DNA of 64,000 bases from Zoogloea sp. LCSB751 (GTDB taxonomy: Bacteria > Pseudomonadota > Gammaproteobacteria > Burkholderiales > Rhodocyclaceae), in the NCBI RefSeq assembly GCF_002028455.1, contig NZ_MWUM01000006.1, forward strand, positions 186,001-250,000, read 5' to 3'. Of this stretch, positions 17,529 through 27,012 are shown piece after piece. The stretch's first letter is position 1, and each line of letters starts with the position of its first letter. Under the pieces are notes generated by a model. That model had not been told where the DNA came from. It ran no database searches and worked only from the letters and a program-made list of their open reading frames with translations. Both the position numbers and the translations under genes were made by a program.

Positions 17529-17582
17529 ATGAAAGGGCCGGACTAGCGGCCGAGAGGGAAAGGAAAAAGCGGTGTCGGGCAC

Positions 17583-18164
17583 TCAGCTCTTCGGCAGGCG
17601 ACCCATCAGGTAAAACTCGTCGTTGGGGCGCAGGGAGATCAGGTTGGCGAGCCGGTTGCTCATCGCGAAGAAAGCGGTGATCGCGCCGATGTCCCAGATC
17701 GCCTCGTCGTCGAAGCCGTGGGCCTTGAGGACGGCGATGTCGGCGTCGCCGACGGAAGCCGAGTCGAGCGCCAGCTTCAGCGCGAAATCGAGCATGGCCT
17801 GCTGGCGCGGGCTGATCTCGGCCTTGCGGTAGTTGGTGGCCAGCTGGTCGGCGACCCGCGGGTTCTTGGCGCGGATGCGCAGGATCGCCCCGTGGGCGAC
17901 CACACAGTACAGGCACTGGTTGGCGCCGGAGGTAGCGACGACAATCATCTCCCGCTCGGCCTTGCTGAGGCCGACGTCCTTCTCCATCAGCGCGTCGTGG
18001 TAGGCGAAGAAGGCGCGGAACTCCTCCGGGCGGTGAGCCAGCGCGAGAAACACGTTGGGCACGAAACCGGCTTTTTCCTGCACGCCAAGGATGCGGGTGC
18101 GCACGTCCTCGGGCAGGTCGGCGAGTTCGGGAACGGGGTAGCGGCTGATCGGCAGATCGGACAT
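17583..18164 (-). CDS. Peroxidase-related protein of the carboxymuconolactone decarboxylase/AhpD superfamily
   Basis: A 193-residue all-helical protein with the AhpD-like redox motif C-L-Y-C followed by VVAHGAIL (about residues 82-92), matching the uncharacterised peroxidase-related family. It would reduce peroxides with the vicinal cysteines and a proton-relay His; the physiological reductant is unknown. It stands alone with its own terminator, between the bufferin and purine clusters. Start at 18164 with a GGAGACA ribosome site. Confidence 0.85.
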   Translation of the reverse strand: MSDLPISRYPVPELADLPEDVRTRILGVQEKAGFVPNVFLALAHRPEEFRAFFAYHDALMEKDVGLSKAEREMIVVATSGANQCLYCVVAHGAILRIRAKNPRVADQLATNYRKAEISPRQQAMLDFALKLALDSASVGDADIAVLKAHGFDDEAIWDIGAITAFFAMSNRLANLISLRPNDEFYLMGRLPKS

Positions 18165-18379
18165 GGCTTGTCTCCTGGAGTCTTGTTATGTCATGGCGTT
18201 GAATGCACGCAGCCAGTGTAGCCGGCCCGCCACGCCCCGTAGCGCGGGCCCGCGCAGATCGTCGGAAAGTACAAACGAGTTGGCTGAAAACGCATGACGG
18301 GTGCCGCCGGGCCGATACCGGCGGTATGCACAGAAGTGCCTCCAGCGGCGCTTATCGCCACCGCTCCGCTCCCCTAAGA
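18165..18379. other. Intergenic region without a recognised gene
   Basis: About 215 bases between the peroxidase-like gene and the GlcG-like relic. I see only GC-rich hairpins (for example CCGCCGG-GCCGATA-CCGGCGG near 18307-18327) and no promoter or RNA motif I would call. It could hold decayed remnants of the gene fragment next to it. Confidence 0.4.
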
Positions 18380-18511
18380 TCAGCCCGACAGCATCGACAC
18401 AAGGGGCATGACCATGCGTATCCGGATTGCCTGGGCCCACGCCTCGGCCTCGGCGGCAGCGGCAAAACGCTTCACGTCGTCGATCGTGAGTGCCTTGATG
18501 TTCTTCATCAT
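18380..18511 (-). pseudogene. Relic resembling the N-terminus of a GlcG/HbpS-type protein
   Basis: A 43-residue frame. The first about 22 residues (MMKNIKALTIDDVKRFAAAAEAEA) match the usual start of GlcG/HbpS (DUF336) proteins, normally about 135-150 residues, after which similarity is lost (WAQAIRIRMVM) and a stop follows. It keeps a good ribosome site (GAGGA five bases upstream). GlcG-like genes commonly neighbour glycolate/glycerate genes, and the glycerate kinase lies directly upstream, which supports a decayed member of that operon. A genuine small protein is the alternative. Confidence 0.45.
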
Positions 18512-18554
18512 GTGCATCCTCGTTATCGTTTGGTGTGCTGCGGTGGGGGCGCAG

Positions 18555-19832
18555 TCACTCACCTGCGGATCGCGTCACCAGGATCGCCCGGAAGTCGTTC
18601 ACGTTGGTGAGGGTCGGGCCGGTGATCAGCGAATCGCCGAGGGCCTCGAAAAAGCCGTGGCCGTCGTTGTTGTCGAGGCTGTCGCGGGGACGGATGCCCC
18701 CCGCCCAGGCCCGCTCCAGCGTGTCGGGGAAGACCAGCGCCCCGGCGATCTCCTCCAGTCCGTCCACGCCGTCCGTGTCGCCGGCCACCGCGTGGATGCC
18801 GGATGCCCCATCGAGGGCCACTGCCAGGGACAGCAGGAACTCCACGTTGCGCCCGCCGCGCCCGTTGCCACGCACGGTGACGGTGGTTTCGCCACCTGAC
18901 AGCAGCACGCAGGGTGCCGCGATGGGCTGGCCGTGGCGCTTCACCTGCAAAGCGATGGCGGCCATCACCTTGCCCACGTCGCGGGCCTCGCCCTCGATGC
19001 TGTCGCCGAGCAGCAGCGGCGTCACCCCGGCAGTGCGGGCCACGTCGGCGGCGGCCTCCAGGGCCATCTGCGGGGTGGCGATGAGGTGCGTGGACACGCC
19101 CGCCAGGCGCGGATCGCCCGACTTTACGGTCTCGCCGGCACCGCTCTCGAGCAGCGCGCGGGCGCCGGCCGGCAGCGCGATGCCGTAGCGGCGGACGATC
19201 TCCAGCGCACCGGCGCAACTCGTCGGGTCGGCCACCGTGGGCCCGGAGGCGATGTCCATCGGGTTGTCGCCGGGCACGTCGGAGATCAGCAGGTTCACCA
19301 CCCGCGCCGGGTGGCAGGCCGCCGCCAGCCGGCCGCCCTTGATCGCCGAGAGATGGCGGCGCACGCAGTTCATCTCGGAGATCGTCGCACCGGACTTGAG
19401 CAGCGCCCGGTTGATGGCTTGCTTGTCCTCCAGCGTGACGCCCCCGCCGGGCAGCGGCAGCAGCGCCGAACCGCCGCCCGAGATCAGGCAGATCACAAGG
19501 TCGTCGGCGCTCAGGCCGCGCACCAGCTCGAGCATCCGCGCGGCCGCCTCGCGGCCCGCCGCGTCGGGCACCGGGTGGGCCGCCTCGACGATCTCGATGC
19601 GCTCGCAAGGCACCGCGTAGCCGTAGCGGGTGACCACCAGGCCGGACAGCGGCCCCGGCCAGTGGCGTTCCAGGGCCTGGGCCATCGCCGCCGACGCCTT
19701 GCCGGCGCCGATGACGAGGGTCCGCCCCCTGGGCAGCTCGGGCAGGAAGCGGGGAATGCAGTGCTCGGGCTGGGCGGCATTGACCGCGGCGGTGAACATT
19801 GCGGTGAGGAGATCGCGGGGGGCGGTGTGCAT
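18555..19832 (-). CDS. ttuD: Glycerate 2-kinase (MOFRL family)
   Basis: A 425-residue type II glycerate kinase, which phosphorylates D-glycerate with ATP to 2-phosphoglycerate. Typical blocks: LVIGAGKASAAMAQALE, ISGGGSALLPLPG, NCVRRHLSAIKGGRLA, SDVPGDNP, GGETTVTVRGNGRGGRN and a C-terminal DGVDG. Earlier annotations call this family hydroxypyruvate reductase TtuD; the GckA-like kinase activity is the established one. Downstream of the purine genes it would feed glyoxylate-derived glycerate into glycolysis. It starts 18 bases after the permease stop. Confidence 0.9.
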   Translation of the reverse strand: MHTAPRDLLTAMFTAAVNAAQPEHCIPRFLPELPRGRTLVIGAGKASAAMAQALERHWPGPLSGLVVTRYGYAVPCERIEIVEAAHPVPDAAGREAAARMLELVRGLSADDLVICLISGGGSALLPLPGGGVTLEDKQAINRALLKSGATISEMNCVRRHLSAIKGGRLAAACHPARVVNLLISDVPGDNPMDIASGPTVADPTSCAGALEIVRRYGIALPAGARALLESGAGETVKSGDPRLAGVSTHLIATPQMALEAAADVARTAGVTPLLLGDSIEGEARDVGKVMAAIALQVKRHGQPIAAPCVLLSGGETTVTVRGNGRGGRNVEFLLSLAVALDGASGIHAVAGDTDGVDGLEEIAGALVFPDTLERAWAGGIRPRDSLDNNDGHGFFEALGDSLITGPTLTNVNDFRAILVTRSAGE

Positions 19833-19850
19833 GTAGATTGTCCTTGTCGT

Positions 19851-21215
19851 TCAGCGGCGGCCGGTTCCATTGAGACAGGCATTGAGCAGTACCGCCGACA
19901 CGGTGGCAAGCAGGATGCCGCTGTGCAGCAGCGGGCCCAGAGCCGCCGGCATGCGCTGAAAGAAAGTCGGGGCCACCAGCGGGATCATACCCAGGCCGAT
20001 GCTGACCGCCACCACATAGAGGTTGTTGCGGTTGCCGCCCAGGTCGGCGCCGGCCAGGATCTTGACACCCGTCGCGACGACCATGCCGAACATCACGATG
20101 CCGGCGCCGCCAAGCACGAACAGGGGCACGGAGGCGATCACCACCGCCATCTTCGGGAACAGGCCGAAGGCCATCAGGATCCCCCCGCCGACGATGCACA
20201 CCCAGCGGCTCCTCACGCCGGTGACCCCCACCAGGCCGATGTTCTGGGAGAAGGAGGTGTGCGGGAAGGTGTTGAGGAAACCGCCAATCAGCGTGCCTAG
20301 ACCGTCTGTGCGCAGGCCGCGGGTCAGGTCGTCGCGGCTCAGGCGGCGCCCGGTCAGCTCGCCAAGGGCCAGGAACATGCCGAGGGATTCGACCATCACC
20401 ACTACCATCACCAGGCACATGGTCGCCACCGACACCGGCTCGAAAGTCGGCATACCGAACTGCAGCGGAGTGACGAGGGCGACCCATGGCGCCTCGTCCA
20501 GGCCGGCGAAGCTGACCTTGCCGAGGACCATAGAGACCAGGAAACCGGCCACCATGCCCAGCAACACCGACACGCTGGACAGGAAGCCGCGCCCATATTT
20601 GGCGATCAGCAGCACAGTGAGCAGCACGATGGCGGCAATAGCGAGGTGCTCTGGCGCGCCGTAGGCCGGGTTGTCGATCAGCTTGCCGGTTGCCGCCTCC
20701 TGGATCGTGGGGTTGCCGCCGGCTGCCCAGTTGACCGCCACGCGCATCAGTGAAATGCCTATCACCGAGATGAGGGTGCCGGTGACGACGGGCGGAAACA
20801 GCGGCAGGCAGCGGGATACCAGCGGCGCGAAGAAAATGCCAAAGACACCCGCCGCGATGCCGGCCCCGAAAATCGCGTTGATGCCCAGCTCGGGATTGCC
20901 GGCCATCGCCACCATCGGGCCGACGGCGGCGAAGGTGACGCCCATCATCACCGGCAGACGGATGCCGAACCTGCCGAAACCGAAGGCCTGGATGATGGTC
21001 ACGAGGCCACTGCACAGCAGATCGGAATTGATCAGCAGCGCGATCTGCTCCTTCGGCAAACGGAGGGCGCCGCCGACGATCAGCGGCACCGCGATGGCGC
21101 CGGCGTACATGACCAGCACATGCTGCAAGCCCAGCGCGATGAGACGGCCGGCAGGCAGGTGCTCGTCGACCGCATCGACCGGTGGGGCACCGCGTTCCTG
21201 CACAGCGACCGGCAT
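19851..21215 (-). CDS. NCS2 family uric acid/xanthine permease
   Basis: A 454-residue nucleobase:cation symporter-2 protein with about 12-14 helices. Family motifs: QHVLVMYAGAIAVPLIVGG near the N-terminus, GVTFAAVGPM, and GGFLNTFPHTSFSQNIGLV, which is the NCS2 signature. The context of urate-degrading genes argues for urate or xanthine as substrate. It lies 22 bases downstream of allA and is likely co-transcribed. Confidence 0.9.
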   Translation of the reverse strand: MPVAVQERGAPPVDAVDEHLPAGRLIALGLQHVLVMYAGAIAVPLIVGGALRLPKEQIALLINSDLLCSGLVTIIQAFGFGRFGIRLPVMMGVTFAAVGPMVAMAGNPELGINAIFGAGIAAGVFGIFFAPLVSRCLPLFPPVVTGTLISVIGISLMRVAVNWAAGGNPTIQEAATGKLIDNPAYGAPEHLAIAAIVLLTVLLIAKYGRGFLSSVSVLLGMVAGFLVSMVLGKVSFAGLDEAPWVALVTPLQFGMPTFEPVSVATMCLVMVVVMVESLGMFLALGELTGRRLSRDDLTRGLRTDGLGTLIGGFLNTFPHTSFSQNIGLVGVTGVRSRWVCIVGGGILMAFGLFPKMAVVIASVPLFVLGGAGIVMFGMVVATGVKILAGADLGGNRNNLYVVAVSIGLGMIPLVAPTFFQRMPAALGPLLHSGILLATVSAVLLNACLNGTGRR

Positions 21216-21237
21216 GAGGGGCTCCTTCCTTGTTTTT

Positions 21238-21738
21238 TCAGGGGGCCGGGATCACCGCGCCGGGAGCAAGGATCACCTCGTCGCAGTTGGGGGTGTTGCC
21301 ACTGCGATCCACGACGAGGAAGTCGCACACCGTCTCCAGCGCCAGCAACGGGTGGTGCCACACGCCGGTGGCGTAGTTGACGCCCTGGTCGCCGCGGGCC
21401 AGGAAGACGCGCAGGTCTTCCGCCTTCGGCGCCGCGCCGGCCGGTGCCACCACAATCAGGTAGGGCTTGCCGGACATCGGGATGAAGGCCTGGCTAGCCA
21501 GCGGGTGGCGCTCCATCATCTCGACGCTGAAAGGCAGCGTGCGCGGCTGGCCGCGGAAGATGGAGACGATCACCTTGCCGTCCGGGCCGGCCTCGATCTG
21601 CGCGAGGTCGTGGTAGCGCTCGGTGTTGCCGGCGTTGATGGTGAAATGGCGCACCGCGTCGCTCGCCTCGATGACATCGCCGAAGGGGGCGAAGGCTTCG
21701 CGGGTGAGCGGCTGCGGGGTCAGGCGGAGGCTGCTCAT
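21238..21738 (-). CDS. allA: Ureidoglycolate lyase
   Basis: A 166-residue cupin enzyme that splits ureidoglycolate to glyoxylate and urea. Motifs fit All[61 protein letters not shown] and a C-terminal [10 protein letters not shown] supplying metal-ligand-like histidines. It directly follows the allantoicase gene (9-base gap) so the product is passed on within the operon. Confidence 0.93.
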   Translation of the reverse strand: MSSLRLTPQPLTREAFAPFGDVIEASDAVRHFTINAGNTERYHDLAQIEAGPDGKVIVSIFRGQPRTLPFSVEMMERHPLASQAFIPMSGKPYLIVVAPAGAAPKAEDLRVFLARGDQGVNYATGVWHHPLLALETVCDFLVVDRSGNTPNCDEVILAPGAVIPAP

Positions 21739-21747
21739 CGCCGCTCC

Positions 21748-22803
21748 TTATTTGACCGCCGTATTGGCCACCTTGCCCCACAGGCGCAGGCGCGACACGC
21801 CGCCGTCGGGGAAGATGTTGAAGCGCACATGGGTGATCGGCCCGAGCTTGGCGATCTGTTCGGTGAAGGTATGCACCGCATCCATCGTGAGCTTCTGCTC
21901 GGGCAGCAGGGTCTGCCAGAACATGCTCTGGGTGGTGATGGAACGGTCGGTGCCACCGCTCACGAAGGCCGCCTGGATCGAGCAGCGGTCCGGGAAGTTG
22001 CCCTTGAAGAAGGCGGTGTCCACTTCGATCCTTTCGACCGTGCCGGCGGCGCCCAGTTCGAGCACGCACCAGTCGTTGCCAGGTTCGCGGCGGCGGCGGG
22101 TTTCCCAGCCGTCGCCCATGTTCTGGCCGCGGCCGGGCAGCAGCAGCGCGGCGACGGTGGAGCCGAAACTGGCGTCGTTCCACGACACCGCGCGGCCGCC
22201 GTTCTCCATCGCCACGAGGTCGATGGTCTCATCGCCGGTCAGGCTTTCCAGCGCGCCGACCGGGCGGCCATAGACGCGCAGGCGGGCGATGCCGCCGTCC
22301 GGGTAGATGTTGACGCGCAGGTGGGTCCACGCCGCGTCGCTGGCGCATTCGAGAATGTGATGGCTGTTGGGGCCGAGGGGCGTGGCCGCCAGGATCTCGG
22401 TCCAGCTGGCGGCCTTCAGGGTCTCCACGTCGTCAGAGACCGACACGGTGGCTTCGATGGACACTGCCGGCGGGTAGTTGCCGGTGAAGTGGCTGGTGTC
22501 CACGTCGAAGCCGCGGATCACGCCCTTCACGCCGAGCTTGACCAACGCCCAGTCGTGGCCGGCGACGCGCTTGCGGCGGGATTCCCAGCCGTCCATCCAC
22601 TTGCCGTTGGTGTCGAACTTGCCCGGCACGAACTGGGCCGGTTCGGGGTTGAGCATGCGCGACACTTCGGCAAAGAAGTCGTCGGAGGCGTAGAGCGCCT
22701 GCGCACCGAGGCGCGGGTTGGCGAGATCCACCGAACGCAGCGCCCAGTCGGGCAGCTCGGCGGGAGCGGCGAAAACGGGGGCGCCGGGAGTGTGGCTGGC
22801 CAT
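21748..22803 (-). CDS. alc: Allantoicase
   Basis: A 351-residue enzyme hydrolysing allantoate to ureidoglycolate and urea. It consists of two tandem allantoicase jelly-roll domains: about residues 20-175 ([33 protein letters not shown]) and about 190-345 ([34 protein letters not shown]), with [20 protein letters not shown] and [20 protein letters not shown] ending each half. Start at 22803 with AAGGAG. The N-terminus up to about residue 19 is unstructured in appearance. Confidence 0.95.
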   Translation of the reverse strand: MASHTPGAPVFAAPAELPDWALRSVDLANPRLGAQALYASDDFFAEVSRMLNPEPAQFVPGKFDTNGKWMDGWESRRKRVAGHDWALVKLGVKGVIRGFDVDTSHFTGNYPPAVSIEATVSVSDDVETLKAASWTEILAATPLGPNSHHILECASDAAWTHLRVNIYPDGGIARLRVYGRPVGALESLTGDETIDLVAMENGGRAVSWNDASFGSTVAALLLPGRGQNMGDGWETRRRREPGNDWCVLELGAAGTVERIEVDTAFFKGNFPDRCSIQAAFVSGGTDRSITTQSMFWQTLLPEQKLTMDAVHTFTEQIAKLGPITHVRFNIFPDGGVSRLRLWGKVANTAVK

Positions 22804-22829
22804 GGATGAGTCTCCTTGTATGTTCTCTG

Positions 22830-23768
22830 TCAGGCTTGGGGGCGGTAGGGGTGCCTGGCGATCCAGTGGCGGGCGATATCCACCCGCCGGCACACCCACA
22901 CCCGGTCGTGCTTTTCAATATGGTCGAGAAAGCGCTGCAGCGCGCGGAAACGCCCGGGCCGGCCGAGCAGGCGGCAGTGCATGCCGACGCTGAGCATCGC
23001 CGGCCGCTCGTCCCCTTCTTCGTACATCACGTCGAAAGCGTCGCGCAGGTATTCGAAGAACTCGTCCCCGTGGGAAAAGCCCTGCGGCAGCGAGAAGCGC
23101 ATGTCGTTGGTGTCGAGGGTGTAGGGCACGATCAGGTGCGGCGCGGTGCTGCCGTCGCTCTTGTGCACCTCGGACCAGAACGGCAGGTCGTCGCCGTAGT
23201 AGTCCGAGTCGTACAGGAAGCCGCCGTAGTCGGCGACGAGGCGCCGCGTGTTGGGGGAGTCCCGCCCGGTGTACCAGCCCAGCGGCCGCTCGCCGGTGAG
23301 CTGCTCGATGATCTCCATGCCGATCCGCATGTGCTCGCGCTCGGTGGCCTCGTCCACGTTCTGGTAGTGGATCCAGCGCCAGCCGTGGCAGGCGATCTCG
23401 TGGCCGAGTTCCTTGAAGGCGGCGGTGAGTTCGGGGTGGCGTTGCAGCGCCATAGCCACGCCGAAGATGGTCATCGGCAGGCCGCGCCGTTCGAACTCGC
23501 GCAGGAAGCGCCACACGCCGACGCGCGAGCCGTACTCATAGACGCCCTCCATCGACAGGTGGCGGTCCGGGTAGCTGGCCGGGTTGAACAGCTCGGACAG
23601 GAACTGCTCGCTGCCGGGGTCGCCGTGCAGCACGCAGTTCTCACCGCCCTCCTCGTAGTTGAGGACGAACTGGACGGCCACCCGGGCCTGCCCCGGCCAG
23701 TCGGCGAAGGGCGGCTTGCGGCTGTAGCCGATCAGGTCGCGGGGATAGGCGGGATCGATCTTGCTCAT
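22830..23768 (-). CDS. puuE: Allantoinase, polysaccharide-deacetylase type
   Basis: A 312-residue PuuE-type allantoinase that opens allantoin to allantoate and is unrelated to the amidohydrolase AllB. Signature elements: [52 protein letters not shown] and [13 protein letters not shown]. It sits between uraD and alc, the order expected for a urate-to-glyoxylate operon. Start at 23768 with GGAG. The length matches the family. Confidence 0.95.
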   Translation of the reverse strand: MSKIDPAYPRDLIGYSRKPPFADWPGQARVAVQFVLNYEEGGENCVLHGDPGSEQFLSELFNPASYPDRHLSMEGVYEYGSRVGVWRFLREFERRGLPMTIFGVAMALQRHPELTAAFKELGHEIACHGWRWIHYQNVDEATEREHMRIGMEIIEQLTGERPLGWYTGRDSPNTRRLVADYGGFLYDSDYYGDDLPFWSEVHKSDGSTAPHLIVPYTLDTNDMRFSLPQGFSHGDEFFEYLRDAFDVMYEEGDERPAMLSVGMHCRLLGRPGRFRALQRFLDHIEKHDRVWVCRRVDIARHWIARHPYRPQA

Positions 23769-23785
23769 GGCGGGTCTCCTTGCGC

Positions 23786-24301
23786 TCAGCCGAGCAGCGC
23801 GTCGAGGCGGAAACGGGCGATGCGGCCGATCTGCGCCAGGCAGCTGCGGAACTCGGTGGCCGCATCGTTGGCGAGGCGGGCCTCCACCGCGTCCATGATC
23901 TGGTAGCGCGACAGGCCCTTCACCGCGATGACGAAGGGGAAGCCGAAACGTTCCCGGTAGGCGGCATTCAGCTTGCGCAGGCGGGCCAGTTCGTCGGCGC
24001 TGCACTGGTCGAGGCCGGCACCGCGCTGCTCGCCGGTGGAGGCCACGGTCAGCGTGCCGGCGGCGGCTTCCTTGCCAGCCAGCTCCGGGTGGGCGCGGAT
24101 CAGGCCGAGCTTTTCGTCGTCCGTGGCGGCGTCGAGCACGGCCAGCATCGCAGTGTGCAGCGCCTCGACGTCGGCGAAGGGACGGGCCGCCCAGGCCCGC
24201 TCGGGGATCCACGGGGAGTGTTCGAAGATGTCGGCCAGGCGGGCGACGAACTCGTCCCGCGGCAGCGCCGACAGGGCGGCGACGGAGGTGAGCGCATTCA
24301 T
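23786..24301 (-). CDS. uraD: OHCU decarboxylase
   Basis: A 171-residue enzyme that decarboxylates 2-oxo-4-hydroxy-4-carboxy-5-ureidoimidazoline to S-allantoin. Visible family elements: FEHSPWIPERAWAARPF, the catalytic-histidine segment LIRAHPELAGK (about residue 67), a SADELARLRKLNAAYRERFGFPF block and a C-terminal helix. It is one of the three steps urate hydroxylase-UraH-UraD, and all three genes are in this cluster. Confidence 0.95.
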   Translation of the reverse strand: MNALTSVAALSALPRDEFVARLADIFEHSPWIPERAWAARPFADVEALHTAMLAVLDAATDDEKLGLIRAHPELAGKEAAAGTLTVASTGEQRGAGLDQCSADELARLRKLNAAYRERFGFPFVIAVKGLSRYQIMDAVEARLANDAATEFRSCLAQIGRIARFRLDALLG

Positions 24302-24344
24302 TTTTTCAAGTCCTCAAGGTCGTGCTGGGGTCGGGGGCTGAATC

Positions 24345-25538
24345 TCAGTCGGCGAGCCTGGCGCCCTGGGCGTACCAGCGGGCGATCAGCTGGCGCTCGG
24401 CGGCGCTGATGCCGGTCAGGTTGCCGAGGGGCATGTAGCCGCTGGCCACCGTCTCGGCCATCTTGGCGGCGTGCTGGGCGATGCCTTCGGCACTCTGCAG
24501 CACGACGCCCTTGGGCGGCTGGGCGAAGCCGGCCTGGGTCGGATGCTCGGCGTGACAGGCGGTGCAACGGGTATCGACCACCTGCTTGACGGCGGCGAAG
24601 CTCACCTTCTCGCCATCGCTCTTCACCGGCGCGGGCGCCATCAACACCATCAGCAGGGCCAGCAGCGCGACACCGGCGGCGGGCAGCCACCACTTCACCT
24701 GGCCGCGGTGGCGCAACACGAAGAACTGACGGATCAGCACGCCGGCCAGCATCATGACCACCAGCACCAGCCAGCCATTGGGGTGGGAATAGGTCATCGG
24801 GTAGTGGTTGCTGATCATCACGAACAGCACCGGCAGCGTGAAGTAGGTGTTGTGCACCGAGCGCTGCTTGCCGATCTGGCCGGGGCGCGGGTCCACCGGC
24901 TGGCCGGCGCGGATCTGCTCGACCATACGCTTCTGGCCGGGGATGATGTGGATGAACACGTTGGCCACCATCATCGTGCCGAGCATCGCCCCCACATGCA
25001 TGTAGGCGCCGCGGGCCGAGAACAGCTGGTGCAGCAACCAGTCGGCCAGCACCACGAAGCCGAACAGCAGCACCGCCAGCAGGCCGTCGCGGCCCATCAG
25101 CCTACGGCACAGCAGGTCATACACCACCCAGCCGGCAGCCAGGAAGGCGATGGAGATGCCGACCGCGGCGGGCGGCGTCAGCGCCATCACCTTGGCGTCG
25201 ATCAGGTAGCTGGAGGCGCCGATCCAGTACACCACCGCCAGCAGGCTCATGCCCGACAGCCAGGTGGTGTAGGCCTCCCACTTGGACCAGTGGAGGTCGT
25301 GGGTCAGGGGCTCGCCCTGCGGGCCGGTGAGGAATTTCTGGCTGCAGTAGAAGCCGCCGCCATGCACCGCCCACAGCTCGCCGAACACGCCACGCCTGGC
25401 GTCCTCGGGCTTCTTCGGCGGACGCAGGGAATTGTCGAGCATCACGAAGTAGAACGACGCGCCGATCCAGGCGATGCCGGTGATCAGATGGAGCCAGCGC
25501 AGCAGCAGGTTGGCCCAGTCGAGGAGATAGGTTTCCAT
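24345..25538 (-). CDS. puuD: Membrane-bound urate hydroxylase with cytochrome c domain
   Basis: A 397-residue PuuD-type protein replacing soluble uricase. The N-terminal about 290 residues hold eight or nine membrane helices (LHLITGIAWIGASFYFVMLDNSL near the start); the C-terminal part is a cytochrome c domain with a single CTACH haem site near residue 324 and a distal Met in the GYMPLGN segment. It oxidises urate to 5-hydroxyisourate and passes electrons to the respiratory chain, so no H2O2 is formed. Its product is used by the UraH and UraD proteins encoded on either side. Confidence 0.95.
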   Translation of the reverse strand: METYLLDWANLLLRWLHLITGIAWIGASFYFVMLDNSLRPPKKPEDARRGVFGELWAVHGGGFYCSQKFLTGPQGEPLTHDLHWSKWEAYTTWLSGMSLLAVVYWIGASSYLIDAKVMALTPPAAVGISIAFLAAGWVVYDLLCRRLMGRDGLLAVLLFGFVVLADWLLHQLFSARGAYMHVGAMLGTMMVANVFIHIIPGQKRMVEQIRAGQPVDPRPGQIGKQRSVHNTYFTLPVLFVMISNHYPMTYSHPNGWLVLVVMMLAGVLIRQFFVLRHRGQVKWWLPAAGVALLALLMVLMAPAPVKSDGEKVSFAAVKQVVDTRCTACHAEHPTQAGFAQPPKGVVLQSAEGIAQHAAKMAETVASGYMPLGNLTGISAAERQLIARWYAQGARLAD

Positions 25539-25580
25539 GTTTCTTCAGTCTCTCGTGCGAAACGGTGCGCAGGTCGGGCC

Positions 25581-25931
25581 TCAGCTGCCGCGGTAGGTCG
25601 AATAGCTCCACGGGGACACCAGCAGCGGCACGTGGTAGTGCTGGGCCGGGTCGGCGATGCCGAAGCGCAGCACCACTTCGTCCACGAACAGGGGTTCCGG
25701 CAGGGCCTGGCCCTGGGCGCGGAAATAGTCGCCGGCGGCGAAGACGAGCTCGTAGCTGCCGCACTCGAAGGCCTCGCCGTCGAGCAGCGGACTGTCGCAG
25801 CGGCCGTCATGGTTGGTGACGGCGCGGCGGATCTCGCGGCGGCCGCCGTCCAGGCGGTAAAGGGTCACGGCAATGCCGCTACCCGGCTTGCCGCTGGCGG
25901 TGTCCAGCACGTGGGTGGTGAGGCGTCCCAT
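25581..25931 (-). CDS. uraH: 5-hydroxyisourate hydrolase
   Basis: A 116-residue transthyretin-related protein hydrolysing 5-hydroxyisourate to OHCU. The N-terminal LTTHVLDTASGKPG motif carries the catalytic His, and the C-terminus ends in YSTYRGS, the YRGS tetrapeptide that separates the enzyme from transthyretin; HYHVPLLVSPWSY precedes it. It is the first gene of the purine operon, transcribed away from the LysR gene. No signal peptide, so it is cytosolic. Confidence 0.96.
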   Translation of the reverse strand: MGRLTTHVLDTASGKPGSGIAVTLYRLDGGRREIRRAVTNHDGRCDSPLLDGEAFECGSYELVFAAGDYFRAQGQALPEPLFVDEVVLRFGIADPAQHYHVPLLVSPWSYSTYRGS

Positions 25932-26007
25932 GCTTGTGTCTCCAGTTGTTGGTGTTGGGGATGTGCTGTGCAGTTTAGAGCCGCCGGGGATTAAGGAAAT
26001 GGATATG

Positions 26008-26019
26008 AGCTTATAAGCT
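26008..26019. promoter_or_regulatory. Palindrome in the uraH/LysR divergent region, candidate operator
   Basis: A perfect 12-base palindrome AGCTTATAAGCT inside an AT-rich patch (25995-26040) of an otherwise GC-rich sequence. The patch lies 37 bases before the LysR start and 77 before uraH, and probably carries both promoters and the LysR site. Confidence 0.5.
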
Positions 26020-26055
26020 ATATATACTTTTCAATATCTTCCTGCCCCCGCCCCC

Positions 26056-26991
26056 ATGAGCACCCGACGAAGCGACGACCAGCTCGACACCTATCTGCTG
26101 CGGATCTTTTGCCTGCTGATCACCGAGCGCAGCGTGTCGCGCACGGCGCTGCGCCTGAACCAGTCCCAGCCGGCGGTGAGCCTCGCGCTGAAGCGCCTCC
26201 GTACGATCCTCGGCGACCCGCTGCTGGTGCGGGAAAAGAGCGGCATGGTGCCCACCGAGCGGGCACTGGCGCTGCTGTCCCACGCCAAGGGGGCACTGGC
26301 GGAGATCGACCGGATGACCTTCGCGCCGGAATCCTTCGAGCCGCAGACCAGCCGTTACGAGTTCCGCGTCGGCGCGCCGGACTACCTGGCGCCAATGTTC
26401 ATTTCAAGCGTGGTCGAGCGGATCCGCCAGGAAGCCCCGCACCTGCGCCTGAGCCTGCAGTCGCTGGGGCCCAACTTCGATTTCGAGCGCTCTCTTGCCG
26501 AGGGAGATCTGGACGTGGTGATCGGCAACTGGCCGGAACCGCCCCACCGCATGCACCTGTCGATGCTGCTGGAGGACGAAATCGTGTGCCTGGTGGGGGC
26601 GAACCATCCGCTGGCCCGCAAGGGATTCACCGCCGACGACTACCAGCGGGCGGTGCATGTGGTGCCGATGCCTTATTCGATGAGCCAGCGCGGGGTGATC
26701 GACACGGTGCTGGCAACGCACCGCCTGAACCGGGACGAGCGGGTGGTGGTGCAGTCGTTCACGATGGCGCCGTATCTGCTGCAGCACAGCGACCTGGTGT
26801 TCACCACCACGCGGCATTTCGCGCAGTTCTATGCCGACCTGCTGCCGCTGGTGATCCTGCCTTCGCCGATCCCCTTTCCGGCGATGCGCTTCTACCAGCT
26901 GTGGCACGAGCGCAACCACCTGTCGCCGGCCCACCGCTGGATCCGCCGCCTGCTCGCCGACTGCGGCAAGCAGATCAAGCCGGGCAGTTGA
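26056..26991 (+). CDS. LysR-type regulator of the purine cluster
   Basis: A 311-residue LysR-type regulator: helix-turn-helix at about residues 12-70 (SVSRTALRLNQSQPAVSLALKRLRTILGDPLLVREKSG) and effector domain at about 95-300. It is divergently transcribed from uraH-puuD-uraD-puuE-alc-allA, which makes it the likely urate- or allantoin-responsive regulator; that assignment rests on position. It ends 22 bases before the converging GGDEF-EAL gene. Confidence 0.88.
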   Translation: MSTRRSDDQLDTYLLRIFCLLITERSVSRTALRLNQSQPAVSLALKRLRTILGDPLLVREKSGMVPTERALALLSHAKGALAEIDRMTFAPESFEPQTSRYEFRVGAPDYLAPMFISSVVERIRQEAPHLRLSLQSLGPNFDFERSLAEGDLDVVIGNWPEPPHRMHLSMLLEDEIVCLVGANHPLARKGFTADDYQRAVHVVPMPYSMSQRGVIDTVLATHRLNRDERVVVQSFTMAPYLLQHSDLVFTTTRHFAQFYADLLPLVILPSPIPFPAMRFYQLWHERNHLSPAHRWIRRLLADCGKQIKPGS

Positions 26992-27012
26992 GGCGCCGCC
27001 CGGCGGGCGGCG

